The notes under the pieces were generated by a model. It saw nothing but the letters and a program-made list of their open reading frames with translations, made no database searches and was not told where the DNA came from. Shown here one piece after another: positions 6,922 through 15,500 of a DNA stretch of 19,639 bases (within the stretch, counting starts at the first letter, position 1; each line of letters starts with the position of its first letter). The DNA is from an uncultured Porphyromonadaceae bacterium (GTDB taxonomy: Bacteria; Bacteroidota; Bacteroidia; Bacteroidales; Muribaculaceae): the NCBI GenBank assembly GCA_900541555.1, contig UQKE01000045.1, positions 1-19,639 on the forward strand, given 5' to 3'. The position numbers were made by a program, and so were the translations under genes.

Positions 6922-8859
6922 CTATTTTGCGGCACGTTGAACGCGCAGGGCATTGCAGATGGCAAGAAGTGCTACGCCGACATCGGCAAAGACGGCAGCC
7001 CACAAGTTGGCGAATCCGGCCGAACCCAATGCCAGCACGATTGCTTTCACGCCAAGCGCAAGGACAATGTTTTGCCGGACAATTTTCACTGTCGTTTTCC
7101 CGATGCGCACGGCATCGATGAGGCGCGACGGGCGATCGGTTTCGATGACCACGTCGGCCGTTTCGACTGCCGCGTCGCTGCCGATTCCGCCCATGGCGAA
7201 ACTCACGTCGCTCATTGCCAGCACGGGCGCGTCGTTGATGCCGTCGCCCACGTAGGCCACCACGCCGCCGCATTGTTTCTTGAATTGCTCGAAACGTGCC
7301 ACTTTGTCCTCGGGAAGCAAATCGCCATACGCCTCGTCCACTCCGATTTGTTTGCCAAAATGGCTGACGACAGCTTGCCGGTCGCCGGAGAAAATGGCAA
7401 GCGTGCGCACGCCTTCTTTCCTTAGTTGAGATATGGTTTCCGCAGCGTCGGGTTTGGCTTTGTCGGAGAGCAGGAAGCATCCGGCATATTTGCCGTCGAC
7501 GGCGCAATAGACTGTTGTCGCGGCATTGTCGTCGAAACGTTGGCCGATGTGGATGCCGTGCCTTTCAAGCAATTGCGCCGTTCCGGCCAGCACCGTCCGT
7601 CCCCATGCTTCCGTTTCCAAGCCGTAACCCGCTGTTTCGTCGACGTTTTCGGGTTGCCCGACGGCCAGTCCGAGCCGTTCGGCTTCGGCTTCGATTGCTT
7701 TTGCGATGGGGTGCGTGCTGCCGCTTTCTGCCGTGGCAATGAGCCGGATTAATTCTTTTTTGTCGAAATCGGCGGTGCAATGTGTTTCGGCGACGGCAAA
7801 CGCACCTTCGGTCAGCGTTCCGGTTTTGTCGAATGCCATTGCGGTGATTTTAGCCGTTGCGTCGACGTAGTTTCCGCCTTTGAACAAAATGCCCAATCGC
7901 GACGCGGCACCGATGCCCCCGAAATATCCGAGCGGAATGCTCACCACCAATGCGCACGGGCAGGATATGACCAAAAAGACCAATCCGCGATAGAGCCATT
8001 CTTCGAACACGTAGCTTGTGCCGAATGCAAGCGACCACAAATAGGGGAGGACGACAATTAAAAGAGCCAACGCCGTCACAGCCGGCGTGTAGACGCGGGC
8101 AAAACGGCGGATGAACAATTCGGTTGGCGCTTTCCGTTCGGCGGCATGTTCCACCATCTCCATGATGCGCGACAATGCGCTGTCGGCATGTTTTCTGGCA
8201 ACGCGCAAGCGGGTTGCGCTGCTTGTCGGGAGCATGCCTGCCAGCACGGTCTCATCTCGTTTAATGCGCCGAGGCATGCTTTCGCCCGTGAGCGCGGCAG
8301 TGTCGAAAACGGCATCGCGATCGAGCAAAACGCCGTCGAGCGGCACGCGCTCTCCTGTCTTGACGATGATTTCTTCTCCAACGGCTATGGATTCCGGCGG
8401 TACGCTTTCCGCTTTTCCGCCGCGCACGACGGTTGCTTCTTTCGGGCGCATGTCGACCAACGCGCTGATGTTGCGGCGTGCGCGGGCTACAGCTTTGTCT
8501 TGGAGCGCTTCGCCGATGGAATAGAATAACATGACGGCCACGCCCTCTGGATATTCGCCGATTGCGAATGCGCCAATCGACGCGATGAGCATCAATGAAA
8601 ATTCGTTGAAGAAATCTTTTTTCCGTATGCTGTCGAATGCCTCTTTCAATACCGGCAACGCCACCGGAAGCCATGCCACAGCAAACCACGCGAACGCGAC
8701 GGCAGGAGAAAACCGCAGCCAATCCGATGCTTGGGCGGCGATGCCTCCGGCGAGCATCGCGGCAGAGAACGCTTGAAGCGCCGTTTGCCGCCATGCCCTG
8801 TGCGATTCGCCGTGAGAATGGCACTCGCGGACATTTATGCCACAACTATTCTTGCACAT
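6922..8859 (-). CDS. P1B-type heavy-metal-translocating ATPase (Zn/Cd/Pb export, ZntA-like)
   Basis: This is a 645-aa inner-membrane pump that exports divalent soft metals using ATP. It has the actuator motif LTGES (~190-194), the metal-site motif SCPCAL with C300 and C302, the phosphorylated DKTGTLT with D344, the P1B-specific HP dipeptide at 383-384, and GDGINDAP at ~538-545. D626 in FADVG of the last helix marks the P1B-2 (Zn/Cd/Pb) subgroup rather than copper pumps. No HMA domain is present. The short N-terminus has Cys and His residues (MCKNSCGINVRECHSHGESH) that may bind metal. A start 19 codons upstream is possible, but the -7 box at 8881-8888 lies inside that extension, so ATG 8859 is chosen. 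The Fur-type gene follows 61 bases downstream. Confidence 0.93.
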   Translation of the reverse strand: MCKNSCGINVRECHSHGESHRAWRQTALQAFSAAMLAGGIAAQASDWLRFSPAVAFAWFAVAWLPVALPVLKEAFDSIRKKDFFNEFSLMLIASIGAFAIGEYPEGVAVMLFYSIGEALQDKAVARARRNISALVDMRPKEATVVRGGKAESVPPESIAVGEEIIVKTGERVPLDGVLLDRDAVFDTAALTGESMPRRIKRDETVLAGMLPTSSATRLRVARKHADSALSRIMEMVEHAAERKAPTELFIRRFARVYTPAVTALALLIVVLPYLWSLAFGTSYVFEEWLYRGLVFLVISCPCALVVSIPLGYFGGIGAASRLGILFKGGNYVDATAKITAMAFDKTGTLTEGAFAVAETHCTADFDKKELIRLIATAESGSTHPIAKAIEAEAERLGLAVGQPENVDETAGYGLETEAWGRTVLAGTAQLLERHGIHIGQRFDDNAATTVYCAVDGKYAGCFLLSDKAKPDAAETISQLRKEGVRTLAIFSGDRQAVVSHFGKQIGVDEAYGDLLPEDKVARFEQFKKQCGGVVAYVGDGINDAPVLAMSDVSFAMGGIGSDAAVETADVVIETDRPSRLIDAVRIGKTTVKIVRQNIVLALGVKAIVLALGSAGFANLWAAVFADVGVALLAICNALRVQRAAK

Positions 8860-8880
8860 TTTTGCTTTTGATTTACGATG

Positions 8881-8888
8881 CAAAAATA
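8881..8888 (-). promoter_or_regulatory. -7 element of the metal-ATPase promoter
   Basis: TATTTTTG on the minus strand matches TAnnTTTG exactly, 21 bases before the chosen start codon. The best upstream TTG is only 14 bp away, so the -33 element is unclear. The repeat-like GAGCGAGACGAGC and a GCAAC/GTTGC hairpin lie directly upstream, where a metal regulator could bind. Confidence 0.55.
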
Positions 8889-8949
8889 GCTCGTCTCGCT
8901 CGCAACCGAGTTGCAAAAAAATATGCTTGTGGTGGAAATGACGGGTGGA

Positions 8950-9465
8950 TTAATCCCCGTATTTTGTTTCGGGTTCGGCGGCGACATTGCCGTCGGCTTT
9001 TTCCGATTCGGGCGGTTCGACGGCTTTGTCGGGCAGGCGGCGGAGTTGTTGCAGATAGGAATGGTTGATCCAATATTCCATTTCGAGAAACGTTTTTTCG
9101 CGCACGGCAGGTTTCAACTGGCATTCCCATATTGTCATCACTTTCCAGCCCATGCGCTTCAATGCCTCTTTGTTTGCCGCGTCGCGTGCTTTGTTTTGTG
9201 AAATCTTTTTCGCCCAATAGTCGCTGTTTGTCGCGGGAAGGTGCATGTCGGCATCGTGTCCGTGCCAGAAACAGCCATGCACGAAAATGGCGATGCCGTA
9301 TTTCTTCATCACGATATCGGGCGTGCCCGGCAGCCCTTTCACATTTTTGCGATAGCGATAGCCGCGATGGTACAGATAGCGCCGCACGAGCAATTCCGGT
9401 TTTGTGTCCTTGCTCTTGATTTTTGCCATGACGGCCGACCGCTTTTCTTTGTCCCAAATATCCAT
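8950..9465 (-). CDS. Very short patch repair endonuclease Vsr
   Basis: The 171-aa protein nicks DNA 5' of T in T:G mismatches that arise by deamination of 5-methylcytosine, starting very-short-patch repair. The family landmarks are all visible: KRSAVMAKIKSKDTKPE near the start, GTPDIV with catalytic D50, FVHGCFWHGHD with H63, W67, H68 and zinc-ligand candidates C65 and H70, and C115 in IWEC. Vsr is normally ~140-155 aa; here a charged tail (RLPDKAVEPPESEKADGNVA) extends it. A cytosine-5 methyltransferase usually lies next to vsr, but none is present. The gene lies 90 bp upstream of the ATPase gene with a separate promoter between them. An exact -7 box, TAAATTTG at 9489-9482, lies in front of it. 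Confidence 0.95.
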   Translation of the reverse strand: MDIWDKEKRSAVMAKIKSKDTKPELLVRRYLYHRGYRYRKNVKGLPGTPDIVMKKYGIAIFVHGCFWHGHDADMHLPATNSDYWAKKISQNKARDAANKEALKRMGWKVMTIWECQLKPAVREKTFLEMEYWINHSYLQQLRRLPDKAVEPPESEKADGNVAAEPETKYGD

Positions 9466-9481
9466 TTCTTCGCCTCTTCTG

Positions 9482-9489
9482 CAAATTTA
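9482..9489 (-). promoter_or_regulatory. -7 element for vsr
   Basis: TAAATTTG on the minus strand matches TAnnTTTG exactly, 16 bases upstream of the vsr start. No convincing -33 TTG lies at 19-21 bp. It faces away from the tRNA promoter. Confidence 0.45.
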
Positions 9490-9535
9490 TATCAAAAAAA
9501 TTGCCGACGCTGCCTGTCGATTGCAAAAAAAAGTC

Positions 9536-9543
9536 TAACTTTG
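9536..9543 (+). promoter_or_regulatory. -7 element for tRNA-Ser
   Basis: TAACTTTG matches TAnnTTTG exactly and ends 11 bases before the tRNA 5' end. The upstream TTG at 9521 is too close to act as a -33 element. Confidence 0.55.
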
Positions 9544-9554
9544 CACCGCAAAAA

Positions 9555-9641
9555 GGAAAGATGCCGGAGTGGCCGATCGGGACGGTCTCGAAAACCGTTG
9601 TACGGGTAACCGTACCGAGGGTTCGAATCCCTCTCTTTCCG
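9555..9641 (+). tRNA. tRNA-Ser (anticodon CGA)
   Basis: This is a class II tRNA of 87 nt. The acceptor arm is GGAAAGA (9555-9561) with TCTTTCC (9634-9640) and discriminator G9641. The anticodon stem ACGGT/ACCGT encloses the loop CTCGAAA, giving anticodon CGA at 9589-9591, which reads UCG. The long variable arm forms TACGG/CCGTA, and the T arm is GAGGG TTCGAAT CCCTC. The 3' CCA is not encoded, as is common in Bacteroidetes, so it must be added by the nucleotidyltransferase. UCG is frequent in the surrounding genes. Confidence 0.96.
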
Positions 9642-9646
9642 CAAGC

Positions 9647-9677
9647 AAAGAGCCGCAGTCGACTGCGGCTCTTTTTT
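9647..9677 (+). terminator. Terminator after tRNA-Ser
   Basis: The perfect 28-bp palindrome at 9647-9674 has arms AAAGAGCCGCAG and CTGCGGCTCTTT around TCGA. It runs into a T7 tract and begins 6 bases after the tRNA. Confidence 0.93.
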
Positions 9678-9688
9678 TGTTTATGACA

Positions 9689-9731
9689 CAGCGGCGCGCC
9701 GAGGTTGCAAACGAAATTCGGCACGCCGCTG
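9689..9731 (-). terminator. Hairpin terminator of the giant T9SS gene
   Basis: CAGCGGCGCGCCGA (9689-9702) pairs with TCGGCACGCCGCTG (9718-9731) over 14 positions with one mismatch. Read on the minus strand the mismatch becomes a G-U wobble, so the hairpin best suits minus-strand RNA, 19 bases after the giant gene's stop. The tail lacks a U tract, so it may act as a 3' stability hairpin instead. Confidence 0.65.
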
Positions 9732-9749
9732 CTTGGGCAGAATTGGTGA

Positions 9750-12700
9750 TTATTTTACGATAATTTTTTCGATGTTCGTAGCTTCATCCGTCGTGACGCG
9801 ACAAACGTAAATGCCGCGTTGGAAACAGGAAACATCGACAGTCCATGCGTGCCGGCCTTGTTCGCACGATTCTTGACGGTTGAAAACCGATCGCCCGTTC
9901 GTATCGAAGATTTCCACGCAAACATTGCCGGAATTAGCGCAATCTATGGAGACATGCAGCAGCGATGTGGCTGGATTCGGGTAGACGGACAGTCCGCCCG
10001 CGCCGACATTTTCGATGCCTGCATCGTAGTCGTATGCAAGGATTCGCCGCATCAGTTCGTTTCTCGTGTCTTCTTCTGAAATAGACTCAAACGGAATGGC
10101 CATGACAATGACTTTGCCGGCTTCGACACCATTGGGAAACATGCCGCAAAATCCTATTCCGGCATAGCCGTCCTCGTAGACTTCGGAATCTTTCGTGTAG
10201 GCAAGGATTCCGACTGCTCCGTTTTCAGGTTTCAACACGTCGGGATATTGCACGGAAGTGCCCGAACTTGTCGGGAACGAGAAAGCGAAATTATCGTCGC
10301 CCAGTCCCGTTCCGTTTATGATTTGCGCGTCGTGGTAAAGGCCGGAAGACGCGCCGGGATTGTCGGCAACGAAGGAGCATTTCAAATATTCCGACAAGAA
10401 AGCCTCCGACGAGCTACCTGCACTGCGCCCCAAGTCCCAGCCGATTTCTGCCGACGATACAAACAGCGAGCCGCCTTGTTGCAGATAGTTTTTGACGATT
10501 GCCTGTTCTTCGCTGTCGAACGTTTTGTCGGCGGTGCTTTCTTCGCCTAAAATGTAGTCGACAAAGGCATAATCGGAAAGCTCGACAAGTTTGTCTTTCA
10601 CGGCGTCGTTAGTGGCAGAAGCGATATTTACGCCGGCAGTTGCCAATGCTGGTGCATGTTCTTTTACAAAGTCGAAGGAATTGCCCGACATGGCACGGTC
10701 GAATCCGTTCACAATCAAAGCTGTCGCTTTGTCGCAAGGCGCGGCTGCCAATATTTCGGAAGATTCCGAAGCTCCGTTGATGTTTTCTGCTTTGACCGAC
10801 ACATAATAGATTTTGCCGGCTTCCAATCCTGAAATTTCCGTGTTGTCGGCATTGAGCGGGACAGAAGTTGCCATGGACGACACCGACAACCCATATTGCG
10901 CCACATACGTCACATTTGCTTCGCGTTTGAGCCTGACTTCGATGGTCGAGGCGTCTTTCGGCGTTACGGCAAACGAAGCCGGAGCTTCCGGGACAGACGT
11001 GTCGCCCGTGTCGTATTCGGTTTTCATCATGATGCCGGATTCGTCGCTCAACAATTTATACAAATTGGCATCCTGCAAGATTGTTTTCACGTCGTAAAGT
11101 TTTCCGTCGACCATCAACTCTTTGTTCACCAGTCGCACGCCATGGCTGTAATCGACATATTCCGCGTTGTGCGCACCGCTCAAAGGCTGAATGGGCGTTC
11201 CGTCGGTATAATGCCATCCGTAGATAAACACTTTGTCGGGCTCTGTCAGCCTGTTTGTGATGACAATGTCTTTCTTGTGTCCGGCAATCAGCGCATAGAG
11301 CGGTTCGCCTGCGGCGAGACGCGCGTCTTCGATTTTTTGATTATGCTCGTAGAACACCGGCACTGTCGTCATCGAGGCGTCGGGCGTCATGGTGACGGGG
11401 GACAGTTTGACAATGCTGTTTTCATGAATCAAATCCGACAGCATTCTTGTGGGCATCGTCGCGTTGAACAGCGTCGCGATGCGTTGTGCCGTGCCGGGGA
11501 GCATCGGCATTCTGACGAAATCTTCATCGGAACCGACTGCAAGGAAGTCGGGGACAACCGACAACTCAACGGCGTGGCTTTGTCCTGCCGCGTCTTGTGC
11601 CACAGTCGTAATGGTCGTGGTTTTCCGAAAAGCATCCGGCACGTTGCCCGACGATATTTCTTTGTAAATCTCGGCTTCACGCTCTTCCAACGGCAAGTTT
11701 TTGATTTTCTCGATAAACGCGCTGCCTGTCAGGGCATCCTTGCTTCGTGGCGGAATTCTTAAAACATGCGGATAGACGGTTGCCGTTTGGATCAAATCGC
11801 GATATGCTGCATCCCCGTAGAACTCATATCCTTCGCTTTCAAACGGAGTGCCAAACAGCAAAGAATGGATGTAGCCGTTTTTTTCGACCAATACGGTGTG
11901 CAGAATTTCCCGATTCGGGTTTTTCTTCATCAAGAATTGTATTTGGCCGTTGCCGGTGCGGTGTTCGATCATGTTGTCGTCTTCTTGCTTTGTCCATTCG
12001 AGCGACAAATTGTCTTGCAGGTATTTTTGCATCACTTGGCTGCGATACCATGTGCCGCCTGTCTCCGATACGATTGGTTGTCCGTTGAGCAATGCGTTTA
12101 CATCGTCGTAGCAAATCACGACCAATTTATTGTCGGCAGAAGCATTCAGCCATTCAGCCAATTTTGAGCCGTAGCGTGTGTTGTCCCAATTGTAATTGCT
12201 GTCGAGGAACACGATTCGGTGTACATAGGAAGGAATCGACTCCACGGCATCCATGAATCCGAACGGGAAATTTCCACCTCCGCTGTGTCCGCTCAAAACG
12301 ATGTAGGGGTTCAGCCCGTCGAATACATCGAGCAGGCTTTCTGTCAATTCTTTGATGATCGCATCGCCGTTCTTGTTGGCGCTTCGCCAAGTGCCCCAGC
12401 TTTGTTGTTCGGCTTCTAGATAGACGGTGACTAAATTAAATCCGGGGTTTTGTTGGCGGACGAACCGTGTCTGTGCGCCAATGTGCTGGATTTGGTAATG
12501 CCAATCGTCGCCGGCAGCTTCTTGTTTGCCAATCGTCCAATCTGTAGAGTTGCCGTTGGGCAGTCCGTACAATACCAATGCAGTGGGAAGCGCCGGGTCG
12601 AAATTGGCAGCCGACGGCGCATTTATTTCCACTTTTACGTCGGTATTGTAGGTGTAGGCCATGACTTGCTCGTCGAAATACGGGCTGGTGGCGAATCCGG

Positions 12701-15431
12701 GGATGGCATAGCCTTGTCCTTCCACATATTTGTCTTTTGTGCGAACGAGAATTTCATTCGACAGCGCCGATTCAAATTGGTGGTCGATAGCTGAAACTGT
12801 GTAATAATAATTTGTTGAGGCTTCCAGTCCGGTTACTTCAAACGAAGTTTCTCCTTCTATGATTTCGTCTTTCAGGATGTCGTTCGCAGGCTCTTTTGTG
12901 TAGACGTTCAGTTTGTAGGCAGTGGCGCCTGCAATTTCCGACCAGTTGGCCACGAAGCTGTTTTCTGTGACGTTCGTGGCGCGCAACGCTGTCGGAACGG
13001 CAATGATTGGAATCAACGGTTCGTCGGCTCCGGCGTATGTGGATTCAGAACGGGAATCTCCGTCGATGTCGGTTGTGATGCCATCCAATCTCGGCACGAG
13101 CAGCGACGCATTGCCAATCGAAGACTTGGCGATATGGAAATCGCATCCTCCTTCATCGACAAATTCAACATCGGCCAGAGTCGAATGGATGTCGTTGCCG
13201 CTGTTTGCCTGATATTCTTCCAAAGTCTTGTCGGTTCCGTTGAAAGAGACGGCAGTGTTGCTTTCGTCGTGAACGAATACATTATAGTCGCTTGATCCCG
13301 AAGGAACTCCGAGCAAATAGGCATTGGGCGCAGAAAATTCCTTGCCGGCAAAAATATTGTTTTTTAATTCAGCCGAAGCGTTGTTTGCTGCTTTGATTGC
13401 ATAGTATTCCGTCGGCTTGTTGTTCAAAGCGTTGAGCACAAATGTGTTGTGGAGAATCTTGCTTGGCGTGTTGCAATCGATGCATCCAAAGACGGAACTT
13501 CCGGATGCCGACGTCTTTTCGAATCCTCCGAAGAAATTGTTTGTGATTTGCCATTCGGCTTCTTGTCCTTCTGTTACGATTGTTTTGCCTCCTCCGGAAG
13601 CTGTCGTGTTGGCCGATGAAATTTGGATAAATTTATTGCCGTCCACTATGATTTTTCCTTTCACCGTGCCAAATCCCAAAATAGCGGAAGTGGTCAAACC
13701 GTTGGCGTCTTGTTCGAGCCGGAACTCATTCCCGCGGATTTCAATTCCATCGACATATCCGACAATTATGCCTCTTGCTTTCGCATAAATCTTGTTGTTT
13801 GCAATTTTGATGCCTTGCATTGTGCCTGTCCCTCCGCTTGTCGACAAGTCGGGCGCGATTGCATCCGACGACGTGCCGGCTTGGTTGCGGATTTCGTTGT
13901 TTTCGATTGTGATGCCTTGCGGCCACGTGTCGCCGGAGCGGCGGAAGCAAATTGCGTAGTTGTTGGCAACTCCGCTGATTGCGGCATGATGCTCGATGAT
14001 GCAGTTGCGAATCGACACGTTTCGCACATCCCCGTAGAACACGATGGGATGGGTTTTGGAATTGGTCGTTTCGGCCGTTTCAATTTTCAGGTACCTTCCC
14101 GAATTTCCTGCTGCTGAGCCATCAATGACAATATGGCTTGTCGCGATTAAGTCGGTCGATTGCGTGCTTGCGCCGAAAAGGAATCCTCCGCCAACGCCTG
14201 CATTTGCCGTGGGCGAGCTGAGGCGGACGGTGCGAAGTTCTGCCTTGTCAGGGCGTATTGTCAACGTGTAAGGCGACAAATCGACTGACAATGAGACGTT
14301 CTCGCTTTCTTCGATGTCGGAAATGATGGAAAGCGTGATGTCTCCTTTCACTTCGTCACGGCGCGATTGAATATCGGACATGGCAGCTGAAAGCGTTTCA
14401 TAGTCGCCGCCTGTGCCGACCGTGTATGTGCCGGCAAACACTTCGGTGTCGTAAAGTCGATATGCTGCTATGCCGTTGTTGGTCGACAGTACGTAGATGT
14501 ACGCGCCATCGGCACGTACGTCGACGCAAACCGGATTGGTTTTTGAAAATGTATTTTCTGTTGCGCCAATTGCCGGCGTGGTGAATACTTCTGCGGCATT
14601 CTGCAGCCCGTCTGTGATGTCGAATATTTGCAAAGCGCCGTATTGGCTTCCGCCGCTTGACGCGAAATAGGTCTTTCCTTGGTATGCGAACTGGGCGCCT
14701 CCGACTGTTGCCGGCGTGTAGAGCGTCGTGGGGAATTGGTCGCTCGCTATTTGCCATTCTTCATTTTTTTCGATGAATTTGGGGACGAAATTCGCGCTCA
14801 GGACGTAGAACGAATCAGTGCCAACCGTTGCAATTGTGGCCGATGTGCCGTTGATGTTCGACACAATGGTTGGATTCGAACTGTTGGCAATTGCTCCGTT
14901 GGAAATGTCGAAAATTAGCACTTCGTTGCCTCCGTTGGTCGTTCCGGCTTCGTACGATACGGGTACGGCAATCACTCCGTCTTGCATTGTTCCGGCTACT
15001 CCCCAGCCATCGATGCGGCCTCCGTTTTTCACATTAGAAGACGGTGAAGTCAAAAAGTCGGAAGCAACGCCTGTCTCCACGTCGATTTTTTGAATCGAAA
15101 ATCCTTGTTGTCCGGCAGAGCCTACGAGCACTTGCCCGTCGTCTGTGATTCCGATGTTGTTTCCGGTCAACACTCCGTTTGCCAAGCCTGTCAATGCAGT
15201 TGTCTTTTGCAGGATGCCGTCGTCCGATAATTGCAACAATTTGTTGCCTCCGTTGCGACTGATTACATACAAACTGCCATCGTGATACGCCATTGAGCGC
15301 TCTGTGTTGGCGCCCATCCAAGCCGGCTTCATGGAATTATTCTCGGAATATTCCCAAACTTTGTCGAGCCGGACTTCACCGCCGGCAGTCATTGCTGCCA
15401 GCAGAAATGCCATTAAGAACCCATTCCTCAT
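9750..15431 (-). CDS. Giant T9SS-exported multidomain protein (propeller, beta-helix, FN3, alpha/beta hydrolase, GATase-like)
   Basis: It is about 1,893 aa from the ATG at 15431 (numbering below is from an upstream in-frame ATG at 15461, +10). The later start gives a compact signal peptide, MRNGFLMAFLLAAMTAGG. Domains in order: ~30-340 beta-propeller-like (DGSLYVISRNGG, DUF4623-like); ~344-810 right-handed beta-helix (HIVIDGSAAG, IVFYGDVRNVSIRNCIIEHH); ~815-905 fibronectin III; ~915-1250 alpha/beta-hydrolase-like with VLYGLPNGNSTDW and GHSGGG, nucleophile S1060; a linker; ~1487-1574 second fibronectin III; ~1577-1800 a class I glutamine-amidotransferase-like fold (ALIVNGFDRAM, FVDYILGEESTADKTF, GGSLFVSSAEIGWDLG) known from xanthan-lyase/amidase-like secreted proteins; ~1823-1903 type A T9SS sorting tail (LSVYPNPATS to IEKIIVK). 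It is probably surface-attached or secreted and may act on polysaccharide or ester substrates. The precise reaction is unknown. It is transcribed alone, after a long structured leader. Confidence 0.9.
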   Translation of the reverse strand: MRNGFLMAFLLAAMTAGGEVRLDKVWEYSENNSMKPAWMGANTERSMAYHDGSLYVISRNGGNKLLQLSDDGILQKTTALTGLANGVLTGNNIGITDDGQVLVGSAGQQGFSIQKIDVETGVASDFLTSPSSNVKNGGRIDGWGVAGTMQDGVIAVPVSYEAGTTNGGNEVLIFDISNGAIANSSNPTIVSNINGTSATIATVGTDSFYVLSANFVPKFIEKNEEWQIASDQFPTTLYTPATVGGAQFAYQGKTYFASSGGSQYGALQIFDITDGLQNAAEVFTTPAIGATENTFSKTNPVCVDVRADGAYIYVLSTNNGIAAYRLYDTEVFAGTYTVGTGGDYETLSAAMSDIQSRRDEVKGDITLSIISDIEESENVSLSVDLSPYTLTIRPDKAELRTVRLSSPTANAGVGGGFLFGASTQSTDLIATSHIVIDGSAAGNSGRYLKIETAETTNSKTHPIVFYGDVRNVSIRNCIIEHHAAISGVANNYAICFRRSGDTWPQGITIENNEIRNQAGTSSDAIAPDLSTSGGTGTMQGIKIANNKIYAKARGIIVGYVDGIEIRGNEFRLEQDANGLTTSAILGFGTVKGKIIVDGNKFIQISSANTTASGGGKTIVTEGQEAEWQITNNFFGGFEKTSASGSSVFGCIDCNTPSKILHNTFVLNALNNKPTEYYAIKAANNASAELKNNIFAGKEFSAPNAYLLGVPSGSSDYNVFVHDESNTAVSFNGTDKTLEEYQANSGNDIHSTLADVEFVDEGGCDFHIAKSSIGNASLLVPRLDGITTDIDGDSRSESTYAGADEPLIPIIAVPTALRATNVTENSFVANWSEIAGATAYKLNVYTKEPANDILKDEIIEGETSFEVTGLEASTNYYYTVSAIDHQFESALSNEILVRTKDKYVEGQGYAIPGFATSPYFDEQVMAYTYNTDVKVEINAPSAANFDPALPTALVLYGLPNGNSTDWTIGKQEAAGDDWHYQIQHIGAQTRFVRQQNPGFNLVTVYLEAEQQSWGTWRSANKNGDAIIKELTESLLDVFDGLNPYIVLSGHSGGGNFPFGFMDAVESIPSYVHRIVFLDSNYNWDNTRYGSKLAEWLNASADNKLVVICYDDVNALLNGQPIVSETGGTWYRSQVMQKYLQDNLSLEWTKQEDDNMIEHRTGNGQIQFLMKKNPNREILHTVLVEKNGYIHSLLFGTPFESEGYEFYGDAAYRDLIQTATVYPHVLRIPPRSKDALTGSAFIEKIKNLPLEEREAEIYKEISSGNVPDAFRKTTTITTVAQDAAGQSHAVELSVVPDFLAVGSDEDFVRMPMLPGTAQRIATLFNATMPTRMLSDLIHENSIVKLSPVTMTPDASMTTVPVFYEHNQKIEDARLAAGEPLYALIAGHKKDIVITNRLTEPDKVFIYGWHYTDGTPIQPLSGAHNAEYVDYSHGVRLVNKELMVDGKLYDVKTILQDANLYKLLSDESGIMMKTEYDTGDTSVPEAPASFAVTPKDASTIEVRLKREANVTYVAQYGLSVSSMATSVPLNADNTEISGLEAGKIYYVSVKAENINGASESSEILAAAPCDKATALIVNGFDRAMSGNSFDFVKEHAPALATAGVNIASATNDAVKDKLVELSDYAFVDYILGEESTADKTFDSEEQAIVKNYLQQGGSLFVSSAEIGWDLGRSAGSSSEAFLSEYLKCSFVADNPGASSGLYHDAQIINGTGLGDDNFAFSFPTSSGTSVQYPDVLKPENGAVGILAYTKDSEVYEDGYAGIGFCGMFPNGVEAGKVIVMAIPFESISEEDTRNELMRRILAYDYDAGIENVGAGGLSVYPNPATSLLHVSIDCANSGNVCVEIFDTNGRSVFNRQESCEQGRHAWTVDVSCFQRGIYVCRVTTDEATNIEKIIVK

Positions 15432-15500
15432 AGTATGGTATTTGCGGCTTCTCGCTTCCATGAGAAACCATTATTAATTAAAAAAGCGTGGAAGCTATTG

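Noticed and set aside
8860..8916. Upstream start adding 19 residues to the metal ATPase
   Set aside because: The exact -7 box lies within this stretch, so the longer form would not be transcribed from that promoter.
9555..9760. Integration site or genomic island boundary at the tRNA-Ser gene
   Set aside because: There is no integrase and no repeated tRNA 3' end in the window.
10896..11762. Plus-strand frame of 288 codons inside the giant gene
   Set aside because: It has the His/Arg-rich composition of an antisense shadow; the minus-strand product has recognised domains throughout.
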